DNA of 7,287 nucleotides from assembly GCA_947380915.1 (NCBI GenBank), contig CANCSY010000156.1:1-7287 (forward strand), given 5' to 3'. Source of the DNA: Beijerinckiaceae bacterium (GTDB lineage: Bacteria; Pseudomonadota; Alphaproteobacteria; Rhizobiales; Beijerinckiaceae). Positions 1 to 6,061 of the stretch are shown in pieces. A program made the position numbers and the translations under genes. Numbering within the stretch: the stretch's first letter is position 1; every line of letters begins with the position of its first letter. Below the pieces are notes generated by a model, which worked only from the letters and a program-made list of their open reading frames with translations, did not search any database and was not told the origin of the DNA.

Positions 1-1091
1 AGGCTTTTCAGCTTATAGCGCTTGAGATGCTCCGCATTGGGGTCTTCCTTCTTGATGGCGCGGAAGGCGGTCGGCGCGGTGAAGAGCGCGGCGATGTCAT
101 ATTCCTCGATCATGCGCCAGAAGGCGCCCGCGTCCGGCGTGCCCACGGGCTTGCCCTCGTAGACGACCGTGGTCGCCCCATGCAGCAGCGGCGCATAGAC
201 GATGTAGCTGTGACCCACCACCCAGCCCACATCCGAGGCCGCCCAGAAGACCTCGCCCGGATCAATGCCGTAGAGATTCTTCATGGTCCATTTGAGCGCG
301 ACCATATGGCCACCATTGTCACGCACCACGCCCTTGGGAATGCCCGTGGTGCCGGAGGTATAGAGTACATAGAGCGGATCGGTGGCCTTGAGCGCCACGC
401 AGTCCGCGCGCTTGCCAGCCGCCCGCGCGGCATCCACGCTTTCGGCCCAATCGCGATCGCGACCCGCGATCATGGAGGCCTGCGCCTGCGCGCGCTGCAA
501 CAGCAGCACGGCCTCGGGCTTGACGCTGGCGAGCCTGATGGCCTCGTCGAGCAGCGGCTTGTAGGGCACGAGGCGTCCGGGCTCGATGCCGCAGGACGCC
601 GTGAGGACGGCCCTGGGGGCGGCGTCGTCGATGCGCGTCGCCAGTTCCTTGGCGGCGAAGCCGCCGAAGACCACGGAGTGAATGGCGCCGATGCGCGCGC
701 AGGCCAGCATGGCGAAGAGCGCCTCGGGGATCATGGGCATGTAGACGATGACCCGGTCGCCCTTGCCCACCCCCAGATCCCGCAGCACGGCGGCCAGCGT
801 GCTGACCTCATCAAGCAATTGCGCATAGGTGACGCGGCGCTTGGCGCCCGCCAGGGGGCTGTCATAGATGACCGCGTCCTGCGCCCCGCGCCCGCTGGCC
901 ACATGGCGGTCCACAGCGTTCCAGCAGGTGTTGCATTCCGCGTCCGGGAACCAATGGCCATAAACCCCGGCCTTTTCGTCGAAGATCCGGGTGGGCGGCG
1001 TGATCCAGTCGATCTCGCGCGCGGCCTCAGCCCAGAAGTTTTCGGGATTCCTTTGCCATTCAGCATATACTTCGCGATAACGGCTGGTCAT
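1..1091 (-). CDS. prpE: Propionyl-CoA synthetase (propionate--CoA ligase), 5' part, runs off the left edge
   Basis: An AMP-forming acyl-CoA ligase of the ANL superfamily that activates propionate with ATP and CoA in the cytoplasm, feeding propionyl-CoA to the methylcitrate or methylmalonyl route. Seen: 363 codons from ATG 1089-1091, open to the window edge. The N-terminus (RYREVYAEWQRNPENFWAE, then IDW) is the ACS/PrpE-type N-terminal domain. Residues ~115-145 hold YMPMIPEALFAMLACARIGA followed by HSVVFGG. The phosphate-binding A3 motif YTSGTTGIPKG is at residues 244-254. The block DVGWVVGHSYIVYAPLLHG lies near residues 280-300. PrpE proteins are usually about 630 residues, so some 270 residues lie outside; the C-terminal lysine loop cannot be checked. 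The start is supported by GGAGG 5 nt upstream on the minus strand. Acetyl-CoA synthetase is the main alternative, but the YMPMIPEA and IDW blocks fit PrpE better. It is divergent from the permease at 1222. Confidence 0.93.
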   Translation of the reverse strand, partial: MTSRYREVYAEWQRNPENFWAEAAREIDWITPPTRIFDEKAGVYGHWFPDAECNTCWNAVDRHVASGRGAQDAVIYDSPLAGAKRRVTYAQLLDEVSTLAAVLRDLGVGKGDRVIVYMPMIPEALFAMLACARIGAIHSVVFGGFAAKELATRIDDAAPRAVLTASCGIEPGRLVPYKPLLDEAIRLASVKPEAVLLLQRAQAQASMIAGRDRDWAESVDAARAAGKRADCVALKATDPLYVLYTSGTTGIPKGVVRDNGGHMVALKWTMKNLYGIDPGEVFWAASDVGWVVGHSYIVYAPLLHGATTVVYEGKPVGTPDAGAFWRMIEEYDIAALFTAPTAFRAIKKEDPNAEHLKRYKLKS

Positions 1092-1175
1092 CGACGCCTC
1101 CGACGTTTCCTCCGCGCTTTTGTGAGGGTTCGGGCGCGTCATGGCAACAGCATGGGCCTTAGCTCTTAGACGAAG

Positions 1176-1201
1176 CTTTCTCTTGAAACGCCGGGAGAAA
1201 G
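1176..1201. promoter_or_regulatory. 7-bp inverted repeat in the prpE/permease divergent region, possible operator
   Basis: CTTTCTC (1176-1182) and its exact reverse complement GAGAAAG (1195-1201) are separated by 12 nt, which puts the arm centres about two helical turns apart. It sits between the two divergent starts (1091 minus and 1222 plus), where a regulator of both genes would be expected. No convincing -35/-10 pair is visible for either gene. The site also shows why an upstream start for the permease at 1141 is unattractive: it would place this dyad inside the coding sequence. Function is inferred only. Confidence 0.3.
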
Positions 1202-1221
1202 ACACGGGATCAGACGAACGT

Positions 1222-1980
1222 ATGATTACTGACTGGCACTTCTACCTCGCCGCCATTCCCGCCGTCATGGTGCAGGGAATGGCCAAGGGGGGCTTTTCGG
1301 GGATGGGCGGGCTCGCCCTGCCGCTCATGTGCCTGGTGATCTCGCCGGTGCAGGCGGTAGCGATCCAACTGCCCATCCTGATCGCGCAGGACGTGGTCAG
1401 CGTCTGGGCCTATCGGCGCAACCTGCACAAGACCAATTTCTGGTATTGCCTGCCGGGGACCATGATCGGCATCGCCATCGCCGCCTTCATGGCCACCAGC
1501 GTGACGCCCAGCGCCGTGCAACTGATGGTGGGGCTCATCGCGGCCAGTTTCGTGCTGATGAGCACGCCCCGCAAGGGACGCGACGACAAGCCGACCCAGC
1601 CCGCCCTCGCCAAGGCGACCCTGTGGAGCACGATCGCAGGCTTCACCAGCTTCATCGCCAATGCGGGCGGCCCGCCCATGCAGGTCTATCTGATGCCGCA
1701 GAAAATGGCCCCGGCTGTCTTCGCAGGCACCATGTCCGTACTTTTCGGCATCGTGAACTGGGTGAAGATCGGCGTCTTCTTCGCCCTTGGCCAACTCTCC
1801 ACCCCCAATCTCTCGACTTCGGCGGCACTGCTGCCGGTGGCTGTGGGGGCGACCTTTCTGGGCGTCTTCATGGTGCGCCGCCTGTCGGGCGCGAAGTTCT
1901 ATCCGATCATCAGGGCGCTCACCTTCATGGTGGGGCTGAAGCTGATTTATGATGGAGCGACAGGCTTGATGGCGTCCTGA
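1222..1980 (+). CDS. TSUP-family (TauE/SafE-like) membrane permease
   Basis: A 252-residue integral inner-membrane protein of the sulfite exporter TauE/SafE family; members move sulfur-containing or small organic anions, but substrate cannot be told from sequence. Seen: two internally related halves. The first has KGGFSGMGGLALPL (22-35) followed by VISPVQAVAIQLPIL (39-53). The second has the family glycine-proline block ANAGGPPMQVYL (146-157), then AGTMSVLFGIVNWVKIG (168-184). Hydrophobic stretches suggest about eight membrane segments, with a charged cytoplasmic-type loop at 114-131. The start at 1222 was chosen because MITDWHFYLAAIPAV is a normal TSUP N-terminus and gives the usual ~250 residues. 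An in-frame ATG at 1141 adds 27 polar residues with no family resemblance. The Shine-Dalgarno sequence is weak for both. It is head-to-head with prpE, and its stop directly abuts an acyl-CoA synthetase remnant. Confidence 0.92.
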   Translation: MITDWHFYLAAIPAVMVQGMAKGGFSGMGGLALPLMCLVISPVQAVAIQLPILIAQDVVSVWAYRRNLHKTNFWYCLPGTMIGIAIAAFMATSVTPSAVQLMVGLIAASFVLMSTPRKGRDDKPTQPALAKATLWSTIAGFTSFIANAGGPPMQVYLMPQKMAPAVFAGTMSVLFGIVNWVKIGVFFALGQLSTPNLSTSAALLPVAVGATFLGVFMVRRLSGAKFYPIIRALTFMVGLKLIYDGATGLMAS

Positions 1981-1988
1981 GGCGGCGC

Positions 1989-2143
1989 AACGAGGCAGCC
2001 ATGCGCGAAAGCTGATCGACTGGCGCCGCCAGCATCTGGCGCGCTTCAAGGTTCCACGCCACATCGTCTTCGCCGAAGTGCCGAAGACCTCGACCGGCAA
2101 GATCCAGAAGTTCCGCCTGCGGGAGATGGCCAAGACCCCGTGA
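1989..2143 (+). pseudogene. C-terminal remnant of a medium/long-chain acyl-CoA synthetase
   Basis: Codons 2012-2143 read LIDWRRQHLARFKVPRHIVF and continue through AEVPKTSTGKIQKFRLRE to a TGA at 2141-2143. This is the C-terminal end of ANL acyl-CoA ligases. PKTSTGK carries the lysine of the A10 motif that acts in adenylate formation, and the -QKFRLRE ending is typical of FadD/AlkK-type enzymes rather than PrpE. Just upstream, codons 1989-2009 (NEAAMRE) fit the same family but lie in another frame; adding one A to the AAA run at 2008-2010 would join them as NEAAMREKLIDW. The ~500-residue adenylating body is absent: the preceding sequence is the intact permease gene. It therefore looks like a gene fossil left by deletion or replacement. 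Because it lies on the opposite strand from prpE and is of a different subfamily, it is not a displaced prpE end. Confidence 0.78.
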
Positions 2144-2170
2144 GCCCGCCGGAGGACCGGCAGGCTCACG
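2139..2170 (+). terminator. Strong hairpin at the stop codon of the acyl-CoA synthetase remnant
   Basis: CGTGAGCC (2139-2146) pairs with GGCTCACG (2163-2170); inside it, after one mismatch, GCCGG (2148-2152) pairs with CCGGC (2157-2161) around an AGGA loop. This gives 13 base pairs in total. There is no T-tract after it, so intrinsic termination is uncertain, but the placement over the stop codon (TGA 2141-2143) is typical of a gene end. It probably served the lost acyl-CoA synthetase gene and may now end the permease transcript. Confidence 0.5.
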
Positions 2171-2197
2171 CGGCGAAAGCGCAACCGCGCTCGCAGC

Positions 2198-2398
2198 TTA
2201 GTGCAACGCGGGCGTTTTACCGTTCGCTTGGCCGTTTACCTGCAATGTTTCTATTTCATCTTTGAGGTGGAGTTTTTTTCGCTTCAATTCGAGCAATTTC
2301 AAATCGCTCGTCGCGGGATGATGCAGTTCCGTCTCTATCTGCTTTTCGAGCACCTGGTGGCGACGCACGAGTTCTGCAAGATGGCTGTTCAACGACAT
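2198..2398 (-). CDS. DUF465 (YdcH-like) small coiled-coil protein
   Basis: A 66-residue protein of the DUF465/YdcH family, which is common in alphaproteobacteria and has no settled function. Seen: an N-terminal helix (residues 4-27, LNSHLAELVRRHQVLEKQIE region), a short ATSDLK turn, then the family's basic helix ELKRKKLHLKDEIETL (37-52). The predicted fold is a helical hairpin or coiled coil. The tail (53-66) is polar. The start ATG (2396-2398) has GGAG 7 nt upstream on the minus strand. The gene is visibly AT-richer than its neighbours and has a run of seven A residues on its coding strand (T7 at 2273-2279). It is divergent from a second DUF465 gene at 2580, and the two share the LK+K+L.L+D/E.I core, suggesting old duplication. 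Confidence 0.86.
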   Translation of the reverse strand: MSLNSHLAELVRRHQVLEKQIETELHHPATSDLKLLELKRKKLHLKDEIETLQVNGQANGKTPALH

Positions 2399-2522
2399 CC
2401 GTCAACTCCATGTTGTGGCTGACCAAGCGAGTGTGACACAAAAATGAAGGCCCGCAAGCGAAATAGGCGTGAGCTGGATCAAGGCTGTTTGAGGTGCGCG
2501 CGAGCCCCCCCGCAAACCCCGC

Positions 2523-2551
2523 TTGCAGCGTCGCCCCCGCAGGATCATACT
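2523..2551 (+). promoter_or_regulatory. Possible sigma-70-type promoter for the rightward DUF465-purEK transcript
   Basis: TTGCAG (2523-2528), a 17-nt spacer, then CATACT (2546-2551) about 29 nt before the DUF465 start at 2580. The -10 matches consensus at four of six positions and the -35 at three, with ideal spacing. It lies in the 181-bp gap between two divergent genes, where a rightward promoter is required. No equally good leftward promoter was seen. Confidence 0.33.
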
Positions 2552-2579
2552 TCTGCTGTCCCGGTTCGCGATTCTGACA

Positions 2580-2795
2580 ATGCCTGACATGACCTCGAGT
2601 GAACGAAGCGCATTGGAAGAAGAATACCTGCGCCTGCGCGAGGAGCATCGGGATCTCGACGCCGTCATCGAGGCCCTGCTGGCGGGCGGATCGGTCGATC
2701 AATTGCAGTTGCAGCGGCTGAAAAAACGCAAACTTCTCCTGCGCGACCGCATCGCCTTCCTCGAAGACCAGCTGACGCCGGACATCATCGCCTGA
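2580..2795 (+). CDS. DUF465 (YdcH-like) small coiled-coil protein, upstream of purE
   Basis: A 71-residue DUF465 family member. Seen: an acidic/basic first helix (ERSALEEEYLRLREEHRDL, residues 8-26), a linker LLAGGSVDQ (33-41), and the family helix LQLQRLKKRKLLLRDRIAFL (42-61), ending in EDQLTPDIIA. No signal peptide or membrane segment. Start: ATG 2580 is the first credible Met; ATG 2589 (residue 4) is an alternative. An in-frame TTG at 2523 would add 19 residues lying over the presumed promoter and outside the family. No clear Shine-Dalgarno is visible. The gap to purE is 69 nt with no terminator, so it is probably co-transcribed with purEK. Function is unknown; the location next to purine genes is only suggestive. 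Confidence 0.86.
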   Translation: MPDMTSSERSALEEEYLRLREEHRDLDAVIEALLAGGSVDQLQLQRLKKRKLLLRDRIAFLEDQLTPDIIA

Positions 2796-2864
2796 CACCC
2801 AAGCTTGCGGCGAACCTTGGCATGGTCTATGTGCGCTCTTTGCCCGAACAGACCGGGATTTGCC

Positions 2865-3374
2865 GTGGAAAAGTCGCCTCCCCCCATCGCCATCATCATG
2901 GGCAGCCAGTCCGACTGGCCGACCATGCGCCACGCCGCCGAGATTCTGGATTTGCTGGGCGTCGCCTATGACGCGCGCATCGTCTCGGCCCATCGCACGC
3001 CAGACCGGCTGGTGACCTTCGCCAAGGGGGCGAAGGCCGAGGGATTCAAGGTGGTGATCGCTGGCGCGGGCGGCGCCGCCCATCTGCCGGGCATGACCGC
3101 CGCCATGACGCCGCTGCCGGTGTTTGGCGTGCCCGTGGAGAGCAAGAGCCTCTCGGGGCGAGATTCCCTCCTCTCCATCGTCCAGATGCCGCCGGGCGTG
3201 CCTGTGGGCACCCTCGCCATCGGCAAGGCCGGCGCCACCAACGCCGCCCTGCTGGCCGTCGCAGTGCTCGCCCTCAACGATTCGGCGCTGGCGGATCGCC
3301 TCGACGCCTTCCGCGACCGCCAGACCACCTCGGTGGCGGAGCGCCCGGTCGATACAGACCCGGCCGGGGCCTGA
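2865..3374 (+). CDS. purE: N5-carboxyaminoimidazole ribonucleotide mutase (class I PurE)
   Basis: Cytoplasmic enzyme of de novo purine synthesis: moves the carboxyl group of N5-CAIR, made by PurK, to C4 giving CAIR. 169 residues from a GTG start, the usual PurE length. Seen: [11 protein letters not shown] (8-18, substrate phosphate-binding and Asp), RIVSAHRTP with the catalytic-type His43 (39-46), [12 protein letters not shown] (66-77), [13 protein letters not shown] (84-96), [10 protein letters not shown] (107-116) and [10 protein letters not shown] (120-129). The GTG at 2865 has GGGA 6 nt upstream and puts the first strand at the normal position. In-frame ATG 2829 and TTG 2805 upstream would add 12 or 20 non-family residues. 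The C-terminal ~20 residues are a polar tail. The presence of purK downstream fits class I PurE. Stop-to-start distance to purK is 4 nt, so translational coupling is likely. Confidence 0.95.
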   Translation: MEKSPPPIAIIMGSQSDWPTMRHAAEILDLLGVAYDARIVSAHRTPDRLVTFAKGAKAEGFKVVIAGAGGAAHLPGMTAAMTPLPVFGVPVESKSLSGRDSLLSIVQMPPGVPVGTLAIGKAGATNAALLAVAVLALNDSALADRLDAFRDRQTTSVAERPVDTDPAGA

Positions 3375-3378
3375 CCTG

Positions 3379-4464
3379 ATGGCCATTGGCGGACCTCTCG
3401 TTCCCGGCGACGCCTTGGGGATCCTGGGCTCGGGCCAGCTCGGCCGCATGCTCGCCATGGCCGCCGCACGGCTGGGCCTGCGCACCATCATCTATGCCCC
3501 CGAGAGCGGCCCGGCCTGCGATGTGGCGGCCGAAACCATCATCGCCCCCTATGAGGACGAGGCGGCGCTGGACGAACTGGCCGCCCGCGTGGGCGCCATC
3601 ACCTATGAATTCGAGAATGTGCCCGCCCATACGGCGGAATTCCTCGCCGCGCGCCTGCCGGTCCACCCCGGCCCCTCCGCGCTGGCCACGACGCAGGATC
3701 GCGCGACCGAGAAACGCTTCCTGAACGCCTTGGGCATCCCCACAGCGCCCTTCCTCGAGGTGGAGGACGTCAGGGGCCTCGCCCGCGCCCTGGAGGCCCT
3801 GGGCCGCCCCGCCATCCTCAAGACCCGGCGCTTTGGCTATGACGGCAAGGGCCAGATCATGATCCGCGAGGGCATGGACGTCGAGACGAGCTGGCTGGCG
3901 CTGGGCGGGGCGCCCTGCATTCTGGAGGGGCTGGTGCCCTTCACCCGCGAGGTTTCGGTTGTGGCGGCGCGCGGGCTCGACGGCTCCTTCGCCGCCTATG
4001 ACGTCTGCGAGAACGCCCACGAGAACCACATCCTCGCCCTGACCACGGTCCCCGCCCGCATGGCGCCTCACACGGCGGCGGAGGCGGTCGCCATGGCGGC
4101 GCGCATCGCAGGGGCGCTGGACTATGTGGGCGTGATCTCGGTCGAGATGTTTCATGTTGTGGATAACGCGAGCGAGCGGCTCGTGGTCAACGAGATCGCC
4201 CCGCGCGTTCACAACTCTGGCCACTGGACCCTCGACGGCGCCGTGACCTCCCAGTTCGAGCAGCATGTCCGGGCCGTCTGCGGCTGGCCGCTGGGCTCCA
4301 CACGCCGCCATGGGCGGGTGGAGATGCGCAATCTCATCGGTGCTGAGGCCAATGACTGGGCGACCCTGCTGGCCGAACCGGGCGCCTGCCTGCACCTCTA
4401 TGGCAAGCACGAGGCCCGTGCGGGCCGCAAGATGGGGCATGTGACCCGGATTTTACCCGAATGA
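3379..4464 (+). CDS. purK: N5-carboxyaminoimidazole ribonucleotide synthase (PurK)
   Basis: ATP-grasp enzyme that carboxylates aminoimidazole ribonucleotide with bicarbonate and ATP to give N5-CAIR, the substrate of PurE. 361 residues, normal length. Seen: N-terminal Rossmann-like loop GILGSGQLGRML (14-25); ITYEFENVP (74-82); ATTQDRATEKRFL (102-114) at the start of the ATP-grasp region; KTRRFGYDGKGQ (148-159), the nucleotide-binding loop; EGLVPFTREVSVV (183-195); SVEMFHV (254-260); and NEIAPRVHNSGHWT (271-284), the metal/active-site block. The end has HLYGK and GRKMGHV (339-355), the usual PurK tail. The start at ATG 3379 places the glycine loop about 14 residues in, as in the family; it lies 4 nt after the purE stop. 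No convincing terminator follows; only a short GGTC-GAAA-GACC hairpin at 4469-4480 is seen. Confidence 0.97.
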   Translation: MAIGGPLVPGDALGILGSGQLGRMLAMAAARLGLRTIIYAPESGPACDVAAETIIAPYEDEAALDELAARVGAITYEFENVPAHTAEFLAARLPVHPGPSALATTQDRATEKRFLNALGIPTAPFLEVEDVRGLARALEALGRPAILKTRRFGYDGKGQIMIREGMDVETSWLALGGAPCILEGLVPFTREVSVVAARGLDGSFAAYDVCENAHENHILALTTVPARMAPHTAAEAVAMAARIAGALDYVGVISVEMFHVVDNASERLVVNEIAPRVHNSGHWTLDGAVTSQFEQHVRAVCGWPLGSTRRHGRVEMRNLIGAEANDWATLLAEPGACLHLYGKHEARAGRKMGHVTRILPE

Positions 4465-4500
4465 ACACGGTCGAAAGACCCCGAAAAACAGGTCCGCGTC

Positions 4501-4529
4501 TGGACAAGCCCTCCACCATCTGCTATCCG
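4501..4529 (+). promoter_or_regulatory. Probable promoter of rpsU
   Basis: TGGACA (4501-4506, five of six to the -35 consensus), a 17-nt spacer, then TATCCG (4524-4529) preceded by TGC at 4521-4523, which makes an extended -10. Transcription would start near 4536, leaving a leader of about 105 nt before the GTG of rpsU. The leader contains two small hairpins: CCCC/GGGG around ATC (4574-4584) and GTCCG/CGGAC around CTCA (4603-4616). Confidence 0.4.
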
Positions 4530-4641
4530 CCACCCCCACAGTAGGGTTTCCAAAGTCCTTACGACAGGTTTCTCCCCATCGGGGTTTCGCTCTAACACGG
4601 CAGTCCGCTCACGGACCTCGCCGCAACGACAGGATGAATGC

Positions 4642-4884
4642 GTGCAAGTTCTCGTCCGTGACAACAACGTCGACCAGGCCCTCAAGGCGCTCAAGAAGAA
4701 GATGCAGCGCGAAGGCATTTTCCGCGAGATGAAGCTGCGCGGCCATTATGAGAAGCCCTCCGAGAAGCGCGCCCGCGAGCAGGCCGAGGCCGTGCGCCGC
4801 GCCCGCAAGCTCGCCCGCAAGAAGATGCAGCGCGAGGGCCTTCTGCCCATGAAGCCGAAGCCCGAAATGGGCGCTCGTCGCTAA
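4642..4884 (+). CDS. rpsU: 30S ribosomal protein S21
   Basis: Small basic protein of the 30S subunit that contacts 16S rRNA near the anti-Shine-Dalgarno region and helps translation initiation. 80 residues: [18 protein letters not shown], then [20 protein letters not shown] (18-37), [20 protein letters not shown] (37-56), and a basic C-terminal extension to residue 80. All are S21 hallmarks. The start is GTG 4642, with AGGA (4631-4634) 7 nt upstream; two ATG triplets at 4634 and 4638 are out of frame. KKMQREG occurs twice (19-25 and 60-66), encoded by near-identical 21-mers. It stands as a single gene between its own promoter and a strong terminator, not in the enterobacterial rpsU-dnaG-rpoD arrangement. 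Confidence 0.97.
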   Translation: MQVLVRDNNVDQALKALKKKMQREGIFREMKLRGHYEKPSEKRAREQAEAVRRARKLARKKMQREGLLPMKPKPEMGARR

Positions 4885-4913
4885 GAGACTGCTGCTTTCC
4901 GGTTCTATTGAGG

Positions 4914-4955
4914 CGGCGCCACAGGCCTGAGGGTCTGTTGGCGCCGTGTCTTTTT
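4914..4955 (+). terminator. Rho-independent terminator of rpsU
   Basis: CGGCGCC (4914-4920) pairs perfectly with GGCGCCG (4940-4946); A4921-T4939 extends the stem, and CAG/CTG (4922-4924 with 4935-4937) adds more after one bulge. It is followed by TGTCTTTTT ending at 4955. It lies 30 nt after the rpsU stop and is the clearest intrinsic terminator in the window. Confidence 0.87.
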
Positions 4956-5021
4956 GGCGACAGGCGGCTACAACCTCGCCATTAAACGGGCGCTTCGGTC
5001 CGGCACCGTAATCTCGCCGCA

Positions 5022-5052
5022 TTGAGAAGGCTTTCAAAGGTGAGACTATATT
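5022..5052 (+). promoter_or_regulatory. Probable promoter of the TPR lipoprotein gene
   Basis: TTGAGA (5022-5027, five of six to TTGACA) and TATATT (5047-5052, five of six to TATAAT) with a somewhat long 19-nt spacer. A transcript start near 5059 would leave a ~42-nt leader. It lies just after the rpsU terminator, where the next transcription unit must begin. Confidence 0.5.
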
Positions 5053-5069
5053 AAGCCTTGAGAGGCATT

Positions 5070-5091
5070 CTCGGGGCTCTTCGAACCCGAG
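5070..5091 (+). other. Leader hairpin just before the TPR lipoprotein start
   Basis: CTCGGG (5070-5075) pairs with CCCGAG (5086-5091) around a 10-nt loop. The 3' arm ends one base before AGG (5093-5095), the only Shine-Dalgarno-like triplet before ATG 5101. The hairpin may modulate ribosome access; this is inference. Confidence 0.35.
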
Positions 5092-5100
5092 TAGGCCTTG

Positions 5101-5973
5101 ATGACGAGCGCCCGTCCCTATCCCATCCAGACCCGTCCCCTGATCTCCTTCGCCGTCATCGCGGCCGCTGGCCTCTTGCTGGGTGGTTGCGAGATGAGCC
5201 TTGGCGGGGGTGGCCTCTCGGCATCAACCCCCAGGATCGCAGAGGTCGAGGCGCCAGACGCCTCCTTCAGCCAGAACATCGCGTCCCTCAGCGATGTGGT
5301 GAAGCGCAATCCCAATGCGCCCGAGCCCTACAATACGCGCGGCGCAGCCTATGCGCGCGCTGGCCGTTATCAGGACGCCATCGCCGATTTCAGCCAGGCC
5401 ATCAGGCTCGACCCCAACCATGCCTCCGCCTATACCAACCGCGCCCTTGCGCACCGCCAGATCGGCAAGAATGATCTGGCTTTGGCGGACTTCGGCCGCG
5501 CCATCGTCGCCAATCCGAGCCATGCGCCGGCCTATCTGGGCCGCGCCAATCTCCTGCGCGCCCAGGGCAGTCTGGTGGAGGCCATGACGGATCTCGACCA
5601 GGCCATTCGCCTGAATCCGGACGAGGCGCAGGCCTTCCACGCGCGCGGGCTGATCTATCAGCGCAATGGCGACCACGCCAAGGCGATCACCGATTTCGAC
5701 AACGCCATCGACCGCAACCCCTTCGCCGCAGCCCCCTATCAGGCCCGCGCCCAGAGCCTGACGGCCACCGGCAAGTTCGATCAGGCCATCGAGGACTTCA
5801 ACGCCGCCCTGAATGTCGATAACCGCAACGCCAACGCCTGGGCGGGGCTTGGGCTGGCCTATGAGAAGCAGGGCGACAAGGTAAAGGCCTCCGAGTCCTA
5901 TGGCCGCGCGCTCGTCGTCGATCCCGGTAACAAACTGGCCCGCGAAGGCCAGAGCCGCGCCGGGCGGGCGTGA
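5101..5973 (+). CDS. TPR-repeat lipoprotein
   Basis: A 290-residue envelope lipoprotein. Seen: a signal peptide with a hydrophobic core (LISFAVIAAAGLLLGG) and lipobox LGG-Cys30. The residue after Cys is Glu, not Asp, which predicts sorting to the outer membrane. A Gly/Ser-rich linker follows to about residue 45. Six tandem 34-residue tetratricopeptide repeats run from about 75 to 276, beginning with EPYNTRGAAYARAGRYQDAI. Each carries the W/Y-G-A-Y-A-P spacing, and several contain DLDQAIRLNP-like ends. TPRs bind other proteins, so a scaffold or NlpI-like adaptor role in the envelope is likely, but the partner is unknown. The start ATG 5101 gives a standard signal peptide; TTG 5098 is in frame just before it. 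It is transcribed separately from rpsU and convergent with pntB. Confidence 0.91.
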   Translation: MTSARPYPIQTRPLISFAVIAAAGLLLGGCEMSLGGGGLSASTPRIAEVEAPDASFSQNIASLSDVVKRNPNAPEPYNTRGAAYARAGRYQDAIADFSQAIRLDPNHASAYTNRALAHRQIGKNDLALADFGRAIVANPSHAPAYLGRANLLRAQGSLVEAMTDLDQAIRLNPDEAQAFHARGLIYQRNGDHAKAITDFDNAIDRNPFAAAPYQARAQSLTATGKFDQAIEDFNAALNVDNRNANAWAGLGLAYEKQGDKVKASESYGRALVVDPGNKLAREGQSRAGRA

Positions 5974-5990
5974 ACTTACCGAAGTCTCGC

Positions 5991-6029
5991 GTCAACAAAA
6001 CCGGCCCGCACGCGAAGCCGCGCCGGGTT
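5991..6029 (-). terminator. Leftward hairpin with T-rich tail, end of the predicted RNA
   Basis: Read on the minus strand, AACC-C-GGC (6029 to 6022) pairs with GCCGGTT (6005 to 5999) with one bulged base. An inner CGCG/CGCG helix sits around GCTT, and the sequence runs on into TTTTGTTG. The T-rich side faces left, so it would stop leftward transcripts; on the plus strand no T-tract follows, so it is a poor terminator for the TPR gene. Confidence 0.5.
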
Positions 6030-6044
6030 GATGGCTGATTGGCT

Positions 6045-6061
6045 GGCCCTGATGAGGGGCC
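6045..6061. repeat. Small hairpin beside the terminator
   Basis: GGCCC (6045-6049) pairs with GGGCC (6057-6061) around a TGATGAG loop. It directly abuts the 10-bp inverted repeat starting at 6062, adding to a row of stacked stem-loops after the TPR gene. Confidence 0.5.

Noticed and set aside
27..1169. Long plus-strand open frame (380 codons) across the left end
   Set aside because: It is antisense to prpE, whose motifs (YTSGTTGIPKG and others) are unmistakable; the plus-strand protein is Arg/Gly/Asp-rich with no family signal, typical of a shadow frame in GC-rich DNA.
1141..1221. Upstream in-frame ATG for the permease
   Set aside because: It adds 27 charged residues outside the TSUP family and would place the 1176-1201 dyad in coding sequence; no better ribosome site than at 1222.
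1210..2184. Minus-strand open frame (324 codons) over the permease
   Set aside because: The His/Arg-rich translation resembles no family, and the opposite strand encodes a clear TSUP membrane protein.
2805..2864. Upstream TTG 2805 or ATG 2829 as the purE start
   Set aside because: They add residues not found in PurE; GTG 2865 has GGGA 6 nt upstream and gives the normal N-terminus.
3274..4440. Minus-strand open frame (388 codons) over purK
   Set aside because: Shadow of purK; no motifs, and the purK frame carries all expected ATP-grasp blocks.
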